The notes under the pieces were generated by a model. The model saw nothing but the letters and a program-made list of their open reading frames with translations, was not told the origin of the DNA and ran no database searches. Both the position numbers and the translations under genes were made by a program. From Carettochelys insculpta (lineage: Eukaryota; Chordata; Testudines; Carettochelyidae), in contig NC_134161.1 of the NCBI RefSeq assembly GCF_033958435.1, positions 13,144,001 to 13,208,000 of the forward strand: a DNA stretch of 64,000 bases, written 5' to 3'. Shown here piece after piece: positions 1 through 11,622 of the stretch (position 1 is the stretch's first letter; every line of letters starts with the position of its first letter).

Positions 1-362
1 CAGCTTTGTCCAGGATCAGGCAGTCACAAAAGATGGGTTGACTGCACCTCAGTATCTTGGACTTGATTTCTAACCCACAGAAACCTTAGAGCAGGTTAAA
101 GTTATATAAGGAAGGACTATATAAGGGTCCACCTTGTCTCTCTGTGTAGGGATCTGGTCATTATAAATCTTTCTAGTCATCTGATTGAGAGAAATGTCAG
201 ATTTATGCTAATCACTGGTACCATTTCAAAGATCCCCAGTTTGTCTCCTTAAATCAGTTCTTCACTGTGACTAGTCACAGCTGCTATCTTTCTATTCAGC
301 AGGAATTGCCAAGTGTAACTTCCAATTACACAAAGTAAATATTTTCTCCTCTTTTCCCACAG
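1..362 (+). other. ZBTB44: ZBTB44 intron, 3' part
   Basis: This is the downstream end of the intron that precedes the zinc-finger exon. A pyrimidine-rich tract runs from about 341 to 360 and ends in the AG acceptor at 361-362. The upstream exons, which should encode the BTB domain, the linker and the first zinc finger, lie outside the window. I see no repeat or other feature in it. Confidence 0.85.
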
Positions 363-663
363 GCATTAAACCATTTCAGTGTGACCGTTGTGGGAAAAAG
401 TTCACCCGAGCTTACTCGCTAAAGATGCATCGCCTGAAGCACGAAGGTAAACGCTGTTTCCGGTGCCAGATATGTAGTGCCACTTTCACTTCCTTCGGGG
501 AATATAAACACCACATGCGGGTTTCCCGGCATATTATCCGCAAGCCTCGGATTTACGAGTGCAAAACATGTGGCGCCATGTTCACCAACTCTGGAAATTT
601 AATCGTTCACCTGAGGAGTCTGAACCATGAAGCGTCAGAGCTAGCAAACTACTTCCAGAGCAG
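363..663 (+). CDS. ZBTB44: ZBTB44 penultimate coding exon (C2H2 zinc fingers)
   Basis: This exon encodes the C-terminal zinc-finger block of ZBTB44, a nuclear BTB/POZ zinc-finger protein expected to bind DNA and regulate transcription. The frame enters with two bases completing a glycine codon, then reads IKPFQCDRCGKKF. Three C2H2 fingers follow: CDRC with HRLKH; CQIC with a longer histidine spacing (HMRVSRH); and CKTC with HLRSLNH. The longer spacings in fingers two and three are typical of this protein. The exon ends in YFQS plus two bases, followed by a strong GTGAGG donor at 664. If the intron were retained, the frame would stop at once (TGA, 665-667). The match to vertebrate ZBTB44 is from memory and is near identical. 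The ATG at 425 is internal, not the start codon. Confidence 0.95.
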
Positions 664-3198
664 GTGAGGTGCACAACAAAAGCCTAACAGGGGAAACTTG
701 CTTTTTCTAAATCATCTCTTCCTGCTTTCAGGGCAGCCTGCTGTTCCTCTCATCAGGTTGCCAGCTAATTGCAGTCACGTTCATTCTTGCACTACTATCT
801 GTAATCTCTGATCTGCTTTTTAGAGTGTGTAAGGGGTATAATAAGTCATTGAAAAATTCAGTAATATACGAAGCCTGCTTCTTGTTGACTAGTCCTAGAA
901 ATAACATTAAATACCTCTGTCTGTGGGTTTTTATTAATTATGTTGATGGCTATCTCTGAAAGAGTTTGGACTGTCTGTTTAGGTGGGGGATGGACTTTGG
1001 AACTGATTTTTTAAAGTTACCTTTTATTGAGGGGAGGATTCTATTTTGAGACTGCATTAATCTGGATGGTTGCATCTTCATGCTCATTTTCAGGCTTATT
1101 TACTGGTATAAATGATCAAATGTTAAGATTTCCAACATGTTAATCACCCAGGCCCATTGCACGTTTCCTGTAAATCAGGTAGTAAAGGATTGGCTTAATG
1201 TACAAAAGATTTCACTAAAAGCTCTTCAGACGCCTGTAAGAGAATCTTGAGGGGTCACAGTAATATCTGTGGTATGGGATAAGCTTTCTTTTTAATCCTG
1301 CTATTTAAAAAGCATTTGTATTTTAAAAAAATGTGAACGCAGGGGACTCGAGAGGAGAACTTTGTTATTAAATATTGATTCTACTCAGAACAAGTTGCGT
1401 TTTAAAAAACAAAACAAAAGTTCCCTCACACGATAGTGCAGATGTGTTCATGTAAGTAGGCTGTTTTAAAAAGTATAAGTAAATCTATTTTAAGTTTATA
1501 TTTGGCATCATAGCAACTAAAATTCCTCAGTGATCCTGGCAGGTGTTTTCTAGGTGTCTTCTCTGCTTTTTCGTATGAAAGCTTTTAACATTTTGTTTGG
1601 TGATTAGTCCAACGCCACTAGCATAAAGAATTCCAAAGGAACATACAAATCAGGAAACGTTTGCTTCTCAGCTGTCTTTCCCCATAAATATAGTTTAAAA
1701 CTACAAAGTTCAATACCTTCTGGGGTGTGCAGTTCTTTGAGGGTACAACTTGTGCCAGAAGTAGCATGAATATGCCAAGAGATGATGCAGTTGCTATGGT
1801 AAGCACTCTTTTTGTTGTTGAATGTATTAAAACACACTCCTTTTCCCCTAGATTTGGAAAAGTGCATCTTCCTCTGCAGAAAGAAAAGGGTCATTGAATC
1901 TCATTGTTTTAGGAAACTTCTCCCTTTTGAATGGACTTCATTGGAAAACCCAACAGTGCACATACTGGTTTTGGTTATGAATATATCTGGGGATAAATAT
2001 TTGCAAAAAAGTTGACTTATGCTCTCACAGAGTAAATCAGAAAATATTGGTAGAGTTTGTGAGAGCTTTTCTCTGAGCGTGTTCAATCCCAATTTCAGAG
2101 AGTAAGCTGTGTAGTTATTGTGACCAAAGAGCCAGGACTGGGTGTCTCAGAGGAAAAAAAAATTCAGTACACTTCTTAGTACAATGAAACCCACCAAGGA
2201 TGACCACTCATAAGCTTTAGCAGAAGGGGTTGCTTGTGAGAGGTGTTCTCTTTTAAAAAGTTTTTACATGAACTAATGGTGGTGTACCATGACCTCCGCA
2301 AGAAGGGACTTATGGTCTCCCTTCAGAGGTAGTCTCTGAGAGGTTGTACTGTAATAGGATAGTTGTCAGCATCACACAAAACATAATAGCTGGCATCCTT
2401 ATTGGTAGTTTAGCAGGGAGGCCAAGGATGGAGTGGGCTATTATAAATGAACCACCTTCTGTCATCTCAAATAATCCTATGTTATTGTTGAGGCACATTG
2501 ATGGGGCACTGTGAGGAAAGGCTTTCATTGCTGCTTCCTTTGCTCCATCAGCTCTGTTGCTAGCGAGCTGTCAGTCCAACTTCTTTACCTTGACTTCTTG
2601 GACCAGTGGGTGTCCAGTGCAAATCTGTGCACTGGTTCGTGCATGAGCATACTTGTGGTATCCTTTGGTCCCCAAGCCTCAGTCCTGCTGATCTTGCTTC
2701 CTTTTTTCTTTTTAATTCCATTTGACTTTTGAGTCAGTCCCCTCTGAGAGGAAGGCTGTGTAGGACTCTCTGGTAGTCCCTGCCCCTTCTACAGTGGTTG
2801 AATATGTCTGAATTTAGCTGTACTGTATTCAGTTTGTACTTCCAAAAAAACAAGTTCCAATTCTCCATTTTTTGACATGGAGGCATCCCACACCCCAAGT
2901 GGTGGTGATAACATCAACTCATATTTTCCTCAGGAGACTCAAAGCCAGGTATGAAGCCACTCCCTAAGGATATGTGCCTGCATAACCAGGAAAATAAGGT
3001 ATCCCAGGTAGAGCTTTTCCAAACATGTAAATTAAAAGTGAGTTATAACACTTAATGAAGTGTATTATTTTGAAGATTGTAGCCCTATGTTGTGAAAATA
3101 GTTTCTGTATTCCCTTTGCAATGCAGTAGTTAACATAGTTGTATCAGGTGGTTCTTTGAAAGGTTAACATTCTCTTCTGTTTTTTGCACCTCTTCTAG
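664..3198 (+). other. ZBTB44: ZBTB44 last intron
   Basis: The intron starts with GTGAGG at 664 and ends with a pyrimidine-rich stretch and AG at 3197-3198. Its phase fits: AG at the end of the upstream exon plus T at 3199 make the serine codon that joins YFQS to DFLVP. It is AT-rich. I recognise no transposable element and no coding potential in it. Confidence 0.9.
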
Positions 3199-3481
3199 TG
3201 ATTTCCTAGTTCCGGACTACTTAAACCAGGAGCAGGAAGAGACCCTTGGGCAATATGAGCTAGGAGAGCATGGGTTTGAAAGCAACTCCTCTGTCCACAT
3301 GCCTGTCATTTCACAGGTTTCTTCGACTCAGAATTGCGAAAGCACTTTCCCCTTGGGGTCTCTGGGTGGGTTGGCAGAGAAAGAGGACGACGTGCCGGAG
3401 CAGCCAAAGACTAATGCCAGTGCCGAGGCAACCAGTGATGACCCCCCGAAATCAGAGCTGTCCTCTATTACTATTGAATAA
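3199..3481 (+). CDS. ZBTB44: ZBTB44 last coding exon and stop codon
   Basis: This exon carries the acidic, serine-rich C-terminal tail of ZBTB44 after the zinc fingers. It starts with the last base of a split serine codon, then reads DFLVPDYLNQEQEET, and runs for 93 residues to the C-terminus KSELSSITIE and TAA at 3479-3481. It has no folded domain; Glu, Ser and Pro are frequent (for example EKEDDVPEQPK). The ending matches the long vertebrate ZBTB44 isoform as I remember it. The reading frame is intact and there is no sign of a pseudogene. A shorter open stretch from the ATG at 3299 lies within this frame and is not a separate gene. Confidence 0.95.
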
Positions 3482-4658
3482 TTCATGGTTTGGTTTCATT
3501 TTTGTTCTTTGGAAAGTGCCTGTGTTTGGTCCTGTACATTTTTAATTTAATTTTTTTTAAACAAAAGGAGGGAGATTTTCCCTGTTTGTTTTGTAAGCTA
3601 CACTTTAAACAGAAAACTGCAACAGATGTTACATTATTTTTCATGACTGACTCATGAGTTCTGTGAAAATGTTTTAAGACTGAATGCACAATAAGGTCCT
3701 GTCAGAGCATCGTAGAAGCTGTAATGCACTTCTGAAGAAGAAGCAATTGATTGAAATCACTTCAACTTCCTTCTTCCACAGTTTGAACAATTCATTAAAA
3801 TTCTAATGCTTCTGCAGACCCACTGGTAAAGGGAGAGAATCAGAAGATACTTTTAAAATCACCAGGACTAGGATGAATGTTTGCAAGTCAATTAGTGAGC
3901 AGAGTTTTGACTAACTTTGAATAGATGCTTTAGTCCTCTGCTTAAAACGTTATTTCCTACCTTGGTCATTACTGGTTTTCAAACTGCTTACTTATAACCC
4001 TTTTCTTGGAAATTGTAAACATTTCTGCCATTTAACAGTGCTGCCCTTTTAAAAAATGTTTCTCTACAATCTCTGAATCTGTTTTGACAAACTGATGCCA
4101 TGCCAGGTCCTCCCGTTTCTGATATTCCACTGCTTTTAGAAACTGCTCGTTCAAATAACCTATCCTGATTTGCTTATGTGGGGCAAGGCATACCGTCAAG
4201 GAAAGTATAAATCCATGCAAGCCTGACAAATCTGTCATCACTGTATATCTCTGTAAAGGAAACCACCTTTTAAAAAAAGAAACTATGTCCCAGACTAAAA
4301 TTCTAAAACCTTGGCCAGACTTCTTGCAGTCCTAGTCACTTTCCCCTGTCACACATATCACTATTCTCCAAAAGCTGGCTAAAGAGAGTTTACAGGAGGG
4401 AAAATATGAGCTCTTTAGTGCGTGATGCACACTTTTGTGCTTATACTTATGCATGTATGCTTTCTGGGGTTGTTATTAGTCTGTTTTGGACGAATCAAGC
4501 AATTTGTTTTTAGAGGCCAAGTTTCTATCCCAACAGGGGGTTGTTTATAAAAACCTATATAACAATGATAAATTGTTCATGTTCCAAAACATTTTTAACC
4601 TTTGCCAAGTTATTTATTAAAGGCCCTTAATCCAGCTACGTATGCAACTCAAGCAAGC

Positions 4659-4664
4659 AATAAA
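4659..4664 (+). promoter_or_regulatory. Candidate poly(A) signal AATAAA (proximal)
   Basis: A canonical AATAAA lies about 1.18 kb after the stop codon. A T-rich stretch starts about 18 bases downstream, which would suit a cleavage-stimulating element. A second AATAAA lies at 4775-4780. Either could give a short ZBTB44 3' UTR that excludes the transposon insertions further down. Confidence 0.45.
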
Positions 4665-4774
4665 GTGAAAGAGTTGCAATTTCATTTTTTTTCCAGATTT
4701 TGAAAAGGCTGTAAATTTTGGGCATGGGATTTTCAGGCAGTGATTCTCATTTTGTTGCAGGCAGCTTGGGCTAT

Positions 4775-4780
4775 AATAAA
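4775..4780 (+). promoter_or_regulatory. Candidate poly(A) signal AATAAA
   Basis: This is the second canonical hexamer, 116 bases after the first, in an AT-rich context and just upstream of the Tigger-like insertion. Use of it is inferred, not shown. Confidence 0.35.
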
Positions 4781-5094
4781 GCTTAGAAACTTAAATTAGG
4801 GACTTTGTAAATTCTTTGGCTGCTGCTGAAATTAACTGTTTGATGAACAGCTGTGTCGTACAACCCAGAACCTGCTGAGAGCTTAAGTATTACCTGAGCG
4901 TGATATTCCAAGGGTCTGTGTCGTTCGCCTTTGGTTTTCGATCTGCCCAGTAAGCTCATACTGTCTAGATGGGTCACTCTGACATACACATTGCTTTGGA
5001 GGAATAGAATAGAGAAATGGGGGAGTTGAAATGGCAAGATAGGTTAGTGGCCAGTGACTCCAGCCATTCTAACGATCTGTAGAACTATGAAATA

Positions 5095-5984
5095 CAACAA
5101 ACCCTTGTTTAACTGGTGTTTGAGTAACCAGCACTCTCGGATAACTGGCATAGCGCCTGTGCTCGCTCTGTCCCTATCCCCTTGTGGCGGCTACAAGGTG
5201 CATTGTAATAAACTGGTTGAGTTGGTTTAGTTGTCAGTGACTCTCAGAGAGGCATTTAGATGGTAACTGACAAGCCTCACATTGTCTTGGCATCCTGTTC
5301 CCTAAAGAAACTAAACAGATGCGCTAAATCTAACCCCATTAATTGTGTAAAGTATCGGAGGGGCGGCCGTGTTAGTCTGGATCTGTAACAGCAACGAAGG
5401 GTCCTGTGGCACCTTATAGACTAACAGGAAAGTTTTGGGCATGAGAACTTTTCTGTTAGTCTATAAGGTGCCACGGGACCCTTCATTGCTATTAATTGTG
5501 TAGTTAGCTTATTGCTGCTGGTGTGGGCTCAGCAGGGAGCTGCCTGCTCTTAAAGGGGCAATCTGGCAGCTGGGGGTGGGTGGTGGGAGAGAAACTCTGG
5601 AGCCAACTGCAGCTCTCCCTGTTGTGCCACCCCCCTTTCCCACTTGCTGTGGGGCTCGACCTTGAGGGGCTTTGTAGAGCCCTGGATTGGGAGATGGCAG
5701 CTGCAAACCTGCCCAAGCCCATGGTCATTTTACAGTGGAGCACAGAGCCAGGAAGAAATGTGCAGGGAGCTGGAGCTGGGGTTTGTGTACGGCCCCACCC
5801 CTTGGGGTTGGGGAGATATCCCACTCAGCGCTGCTCTGCATCTCTCTGTGCTGCATGCGAGTGCAGATGGCAGGTTCCGCTGCACTCCTACCCAGGATGA
5901 GTACTGAACTCTTTATTATCCAGAATATTTGATTATCTGGCAAACTCCCAGTGCCGTGGATGCTGGCTATCGAAGAGTTTACTG
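5095..5984. mobile_element. Tigger-like (pogo/TcMar) nonautonomous DNA transposon
   Basis: The left end begins CAACAAACCCTTGTTTAACT after a TA. The right end, read on the minus strand, begins CAGTAAACTCTTCGAT and is followed by TA. Imperfect terminal inverted repeats with a TA target site, and subterminal words such as GGATAACTGG and GATTATCTGG, fit the Tigger branch of TcMariner. No transposase frame is visible. A Penelope-like hairpin (5350-5490) is nested inside, so the Tigger copy is the older insertion. Confidence 0.6.
5338..5502 (+). mobile_element. Penelope-like fold-back unit 1 with 12-bp TSD
   Basis: The unit is 141 bp (5350-5490), flanked by exact 12-bp duplications ATTAATTGTGTA at 5338-5349 and 5491-5502. 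The left side has the family's outer end (GGCCGTGTTAGTCTGG). A 45-nt arm (5390-5434) is followed by an 11-nt loop and an inverted 45-nt arm (5446-5490) matching at 42 of 45 positions. The inverted arm lacks the outer end. I assign it to Penelope-like elements because of the shared family sequence and inverted terminal-repeat architecture; a SINE origin is the alternative. The ribozyme part of the family is missing here. Confidence 0.7.
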
Positions 5985-6045
5985 TATATACTGATAGCTA
6001 ATCAGTGTCAAGCTTTTTGCACTTTAAGCTTCAGTGGTAACATAC

Positions 6046-6197
6046 TTACATATTTCTAACAGCAACGAAGGGTCCTGTAGCACCTTATAGACTAACAGAA
6101 AAGATATATAAAAGACTATAAGGTGCCACAGGACCCTTCGTTGCTGTTACAGATCCAGACTAACACGGCTACCCCTCTGATACTTTACATATTTCTA
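6046..6197 (-). mobile_element. Penelope-like fold-back unit 2 with 13-bp TSD
   Basis: The unit is 126 bp (6059-6184), flanked by exact 13-bp duplications TTACATATTTCTA (6046-6058 and 6185-6197). Arms of 32 nt (6059-6090 and 6116-6147) match at 31 of 32 positions around a 25-nt loop. The outer end of the family (on the minus strand, AGTATCAGAGGGGTAGCC) is present only on the right. It is an insertion independent of unit 1, with the same layout in the opposite orientation. Confidence 0.7.
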
Positions 6198-9100
6198 GTG
6201 TTTGTTTAAACAATATTTCCCTGTCCTGTGTTTGTTTAAAAAAGTCCCTGTTTTTTCCAAATTACTGAATCTTTTTTTTTCTGACAGATCTGCAGAATTT
6301 CCTCAGCTACAATTCATCTTATATCTCTACTCTAGTCTTTTCAAAAAGGGCTTGGAGTAGAACAAATTTTTATTCAAGGTACTGTACTGTTTGTCCTGTA
6401 TCCTTTGGAGGGTCTGGGTCAGATGACCAGTCCTCTTCCACTTCTGATTTCTCTAATTAAGAATCCAGTGAGACAGGACAGTGCCTGTTAGGTATTTCTT
6501 CCCTCGCTGCCTTCTTTCCCCTCCCCATTTCCTCCCCCCCTCCCCTCCATAGTTCAGGATAAAAGTAGGATCTAGTACTAAACTCTAATTCTTGATCCTC
6601 TTTCCTGTTACAAAAGCATAGTCTTCCTGTACATGACTATTTTTAATTAATCATAAGTTAAATAGTACTTAGGTAGACTCACAGACTCAGACTTTACTGC
6701 TAACACATTCACGGGTGGACTTCTTCCTTCACCCAGGACAATCTGTCACAACACATAATTTAGTGATCATGAGATATGCTAATGCAAATTAGACGTATCT
6801 AGAATAACTGGTTTTTAGACGATTTGACGGTGATATGCTGTGGGGAATGCATTTTAAAACTTGGTAGCTACAAGGACTGTTTCGTAGCTCTGATCTGTTT
6901 TTTGGTTGGTATTTGTAATTTGTTTCCTATTATTGTACATTTCCCCTTCTCCATAGAGATGAGTCCAAATGAAATGTAAATCTTTTTTTCATTTGTCTTC
7001 TCCCTGTGTTTCTGGAAGTGTTCAGTGCTTGGGAAGACTAATGTCCCTCACAGGAGAGATTTTAAATATTCTGACATTTTACATCAAGCTCTGTTGCTGG
7101 CTATCTGTGTTCTAAATTGAGTAAATGTCTAAATAAACTGAAAGCAGCATGCCTTAGACTACGGGGGGATTAAACCTCAAACATAACTTCTTTTATATTT
7201 ATTATCAGAGGTGTCTGATTCCTGGACTTCTTTTTTTTAAAATAGATACTAGGAGTTGTAAATTTTTTGTTAAAAATAAGTTATTTAGAACTGATTTCAA
7301 ATAGAGGAGATTCAGTTTAGTGAGGCCATACAACCCTTTGCAGTAACCGTTGAATCAGAGTGTTTTCCGAATGTATTCGCAAAGTGGTTTGAGTGCATTT
7401 TCATTTTGCATAATCTACTTGTGTACAGAAGACAATCTGTAGATTAAGTGGAAAAATCCTTCTTTCTCCCACCCGTTACTGTGAGTAGAGGTCCCGGACT
7501 ACCACAGAACATGGGTGGTTCTGCAATAAGTCAGGAAGTAGGATTCAGGGACACAGGTCTCCTTTCGCTACATATTGTATAGTACAGTGCCTCAATGTGG
7601 AGGAGAGAGAATCACTTCTGGCTTCACAAGGGTTGGAGTGGCAGCAAGGTTTTCCCCTCCCTGACAGCAGGGAAGAAAAAGTAGTAGTTGCTTCAACTGT
7701 GCACTGGCTGAGCTGGCCAAGTCATAGTTTCCTTTTGATGCATGCACACACAGCTTCTGTTAAGGTCAATGGAGATGCATTCACATTGAGAAGAGTAAGT
7801 TTCCAGTACAACTTCAGTGTCAGTTTTCTGCAACACAGTTTATCATCAGCAGTTAAAATTTTTGTGTTGCTGTTGGTTGGTCTTTCTCATTGCAATTTGA
7901 GTTCAGTTGTCAGGCTAGCAAGTAATGTCACATCTCTCATACTGAGAGTTTAGCTGACCAGATGTTTGAAAGTGGTTCTGGTTTTCACGAGGCAGAGAGG
8001 TGTGAACTTGAACTTAAAAAAAAAAAAAGTAATAGCTGCCAATGCAGTAAAATATATTTTGTAAAACTATGGTCCCTAGGTTCTTTCTGGGATAAAATTG
8101 TATTGTTTTTAAGATATGGCTTTAAGTTTTTCTGTGAGAGTTTCACTTGCTTGATTGCTGGTTCCCCCCTCCAGTCCAAAGACTTCAGAGCATGAGAATT
8201 TTGCCAACCTCTTTTCAGGGCAAGCATGTTTTATATTCAGTTTGGAGGGGTTGAGGCTTTGTGCACACTGCATGGATTGGCTGGCATAGATAAAACAAAG
8301 ATGTAGGGAGCACCTTCTGTTCCGATTAGCAGAAGTAAGTGCTGGTCTTGCTATCAAATATGGAGTCAGACTGTGCCCCAACTACATCAGAGGTCAGGAG
8401 CAGAACATAGTTGGTGCAAAGTATTCAGTGAAAATAAACCATAAAATGTGAACTTTAAAAAAAAACAGACAAAAAAACAAACCAAAAAAAAACCAGTTGC
8501 TACTGTTGTTAACTGTGTGTGCTACAGCACTCAGTCTCCTACAGGGCTCTCCTGCAGATCTGGTTGCACTAAAAAAAAAAAGTTTTTGGGGCCCATGTGG
8601 AAACCAGTCTTCCTGAGTGTTGATCAAGTCCCCAGAGGAGATATTGACCATTTTGTTTAACTGATGCATGCTTTTGAGATTCTGACACTAGTCCTGCCTA
8701 CAAGAAAGTCCCTGATGGCTTCCTTGCCCTGCTGTTTCAGTGCCTTGACTCTCTGGGCACTGGCCTGTGATGGAACCTTTGAGTGGGGAGGGTAAAGCTG
8801 AGTGCAAAATGTGAATTGAATTATCAGTGGGCTTCTTTGTGTATTTTAGTAACAGTGCAATCCTTTTCACTGTGCCAGTCTCCAGTCACCAGCCGTATAC
8901 CCAGTCGTCATCTCATACACAGTACAGCTTCTCTTGTTGATGCTGGTCACAGCTAGATTACTTGGCATGTTTGACTTAACAAATGTTTTTTGGTTTTGTT
9001 TTTAATGTATACGATGTTTAAATACACTTCACATTTTATATAATACTATCTGGCTATTAGTATTTTTCAGGAACCATAGTTCTTGGTGGCTATATATATT

Positions 9101-9235
9101 TTTGTGACTTTTTTGTAAACTAAGTGCCGTTTTAACGTTACAATCATTTTTAGAGTTCTTGTAATCAATGTGAATATCATGTTTTTTCAAATCTGTTCTG
9201 AGCCTGTAGTGTTTGCTTTGTGATCATATGTGTAA

Positions 9236-9243
9236 TGTATATA
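9236..9243 (+). promoter_or_regulatory. Pumilio-type motif TGTATATA
   Basis: The RNA would read UGUAUAUA, which fits the Pumilio response element consensus UGUANAUA, near the likely distal end of the ZBTB44 3' UTR. It is a short motif in AT-rich sequence, so chance occurrence is possible. Confidence 0.3.
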
Positions 9244-9472
9244 TTCTGTATAGTTACATTGTACTGAAATACTAGCTTGTTTGATATAAGAAAAGTATGT
9301 ATTGGGTACTTTTTTGCTAGCCTGATTGTTTAATCTTTAAAAAAAAAAAAGTTTTAAAATATGAAAAAAAAATCTCCAAACTGGTCCCCTTATAGGTCAG
9401 AATTATGGGGGGAGAGGAGGAAAAACTAGTTTTGAGTGTCTTTGGATAGAAACATGAAGCTAAGATTTTTTC

Positions 9473-9485
9473 ATTAAAATATAAA
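9473..9485 (+). promoter_or_regulatory. Candidate distal poly(A) signals ATTAAA and TATAAA
   Basis: ATTAAA (9473-9478) and TATAAA (9480-9485) overlap a T-rich context, with TTTTATGG and TTGTTTTGTGTC downstream as possible GU-rich elements. I take this cluster as the likeliest distal end of the ZBTB44 transcript. A further AATAAA lies at 9750-9755. Confidence 0.4.
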
Positions 9486-9500
9486 TGTTTTATGGAGTAT

Positions 9501-10055
9501 ATACTTGTTTTGTGTCATTACTTTACCATACCAAAGCACACCTTAGCATGCAGACAACAGACTAACTTCAGCTCTTCTGTAAGCTGGTGCAACTCTCGGT
9601 GGAATTTCAGCCTTTAATATTATAGCAGGGCTGGCGTTGGTCTTCAATTGCTAATAAGATGTGAAAGCACTGTATTCAGCATCTGCTTCAGGAGAAAGAT
9701 AGCTTTAAAGAGAGTGAGTATCGAGCGGCTCCAGAGACTGCCCGAGTACAATAAAATAGTTATGGACACCATTTGACTTTCATATATATATATGTATGAT
9801 TTTTGCTATTCTTTTGCCTTGTGATCTGTGAATGTGGTTTTCCTGGTGGAAAGTCAGTGGAAACAGGCCTGTTTGAAACGGAGCAATGTTTAAACAGCCA
9901 ACAACGGAGTGTTTGCCGTTGCATCTGTGAGCTTCAGTTTGACCTTAAGAAAAGCCTATTTTAAACTATGCCATTCCTGCTACCCTCTGCAGTTAAGCTA
10001 GGCCTCCTCTCCCAAGTCCAACTGGAACACTTACTGGCTCTCCAGCTGGCTAGGG
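9501..10055. other. Flank beyond the likely transcript end
   Basis: I see no gene here. There is a short TA repeat near 9782 and an AATAAA at 9750-9755 that could still belong to ZBTB44. Nothing else is recognised. Confidence 0.5.
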
Positions 10056-10393
10056 CAGGGGTGCACAAAGTGTGGGGCAGGCCCCCTTGGGGGGAGGCAT
10101 TCAATTTCATAAGGGGGGTGCGGCATGATGAGCTGCTGAGTTTTAGGCTCATCCATCTAATTAGAAATGTTGAAATGTTAGTGATTTTAATGTATGTGTA
10201 TTCATATTTGTATACTGACTAATAGTTTTTACATTCTGTGTACTTACTTTCTTACATATGCCAAAAAGGAGTCTTTTCATATGAACATAACTGAAATTTC
10301 ATTGGTTTAGAGCACATCAGACAGGTGAGGGGGGAGGCTGCTAATTGCAGGGGCAAAAAGTGGGGCCTGGTGTAAGAAGTTTGCTCACCCATG
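10056..10393. mobile_element. hAT-type nonautonomous transposon (~340 bp)
   Basis: The left end reads CAGGGGTGCACAAAGT. The right end on the minus strand reads CATGGGTGAGCAAACT. The flanking octamers GGCTAGGG (10048-10055) and GACTCGGG (10394-10401) match at 6 of 8 bases, as expected of an aged hAT target duplication. The inside is AT-rich without an open frame. Confidence 0.65.
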
Positions 10394-10414
10394 GACTCGG
10401 GGACAGACCAAGGT

Positions 10415-10575
10415 CAAACCAGCAGTCATGTAGCACTTTGAAGACTAGATCTGAAAAAGCAGGTCTGGCCCGCAAAAGCTCATCCATCACCTAATAAATT
10501 ATTTTGTTAGTCTTTAATGTGCTACATGACTGCTGGTTTGTTTTGTTATCATACAGACTAACAGGGCTGCCTCTC
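10415..10575 (-). mobile_element. Penelope-like fold-back unit 3
   Basis: The 33-nt arms 10415-10447 and 10508-10540 are inverted copies (31 of 33 match) around a 60-nt loop. The outer end (TTAGTCTGTATGATAAC on the minus strand) is on the right only. The loop holds, on the plus strand, a decayed hammerhead-like core: CTGAAAA, a stem, then AAAAGCTC where GAAAGCTC is expected. No convincing target duplication was found. Confidence 0.65.
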
Positions 10576-10579
10576 TTAC

Positions 10580-11451
10580 TACAGGATAGGTGTCAAGGTG
10601 CATGGTATCTGCAAAAGCTTGATTGAACTGTTTAAAACACTACCCAGCCACATTGTATGTTGCCATTTTTGCCATGGGCTGCTGTCACTGCCAAGTGCAA
10701 ACATGTCACCAGTCCAATCCTTGCTGTGTTCAGCATCTGAAATTGGGATTAGAAAAGGAAATGAAAAAGCTAGTGAGGCTACAGAGGAGCTGGACGATTG
10801 GGGATGGACATGGAGTTAGAACAGCTTGGGTTTTCAGAGTTTCATGTTCTTTCTTTCCCTTTTGAAAACTTTGCCTCATGCTTGCTGTATGTTGTTATCA
10901 TAATTCACTTTGTTTGGGGAACAGCAGGATTATGGTAAAGGTATTTTGGACAGATTTATAATTTAGACTGAGGCCTCGATGTTCCTCTGGTTGTACTGCC
11001 TTGAATAGAGGGACCTTAGAATGCCGTGGGAGAAGACAGACAGGCGGGCAGAAATTGGAAAGGAGTGGTGACGCTGAACGAACTACCACAAATTGAAAGC
11101 CAGCATTCTCATACTCGAGCCTCAGTGTGAGCATCTTCTGAGGTGGCAAAGGACCAACATAGAGTGTTCCCTTGATTGATCTCAGGGTCCAAAGAGGTCA
11201 CGTAGGTATGCAGGCAAGGGGACTCTTACAATACAAACAAAAATATGGTAAACATGTATTTTGTTTTGTGACATTTTTTTCTATATTATATATCCTGGGT
11301 CTGCAGTTATACTTGTAAAATATCTCTAGGCTACAATGTGAGCCCAGGATTAGTAGAACTTGAGTTACCAGACTCTGAGTTTGCTAACTTAGGAGTTGTA
11401 ACCTTGTGATAGGAAGAGTGTTCTCAGTCAGCTGTGTGCTTGTGTGGCTGT
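10580..11451. other. Intergenic, nothing recognised
   Basis: I find no host exon, RNA gene or transposon end I can support. The short open frames on both strands lack recognisable motifs and splice context. Confidence 0.5.
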
Positions 11452-11622
11452 TCAGGAGAAATTCAGATGCCACCCAGCTGATTAGCAGAGCCCCCGCAGA
11501 TTGGTTTTGTGTTTCTATTGGCAGTGCACATTCACACATGCCTTAGTGCCCATGAAACATCATTCTGTGCATGCACAGAAAATATCCACATGTGGATGGA
11601 AAAGGTTAGTGGGAATATTGGC
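11452..11622 (-). mobile_element. hAT MITE family copy A
   Basis: This is a decayed minus-strand copy of the ~180-bp family best preserved at 18098-18280. It keeps the block AGCTGATTAGCAGAGC, the central stretch with TTTCTATTGG, and the end TTAGTGGGAATATTGG, equivalent to TTAGAGGGAACACTGG. Confidence 0.6.

Larger units (their letters stand above)
3482..9500 (+). other. ZBTB44: Probable ZBTB44 3' UTR
   Basis: An AT-rich region with no coding potential follows the stop codon directly. It contains several AATAAA or ATTAAA signals and T-rich stretches. The part from about 8.9 to 9.5 kb is especially AT-rich and free of recognisable repeats, as expected of a conserved distal 3' UTR end. The boundary at about 9500 is inferred from the last signal cluster, and shorter transcripts ending near 4.68 or 4.8 kb are equally possible. 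The stretch is interrupted by a Tigger-like element (5095-5984) and two Penelope-like hairpins (5350-5490 and 6059-6184). Confidence 0.55.

Noticed and set aside
425..667. Separate 80-codon zinc-finger gene starting at 425
   Set aside because: The ATG is internal to the ZBTB44 exon, and the stop at 665 lies in the intron just after the splice donor.
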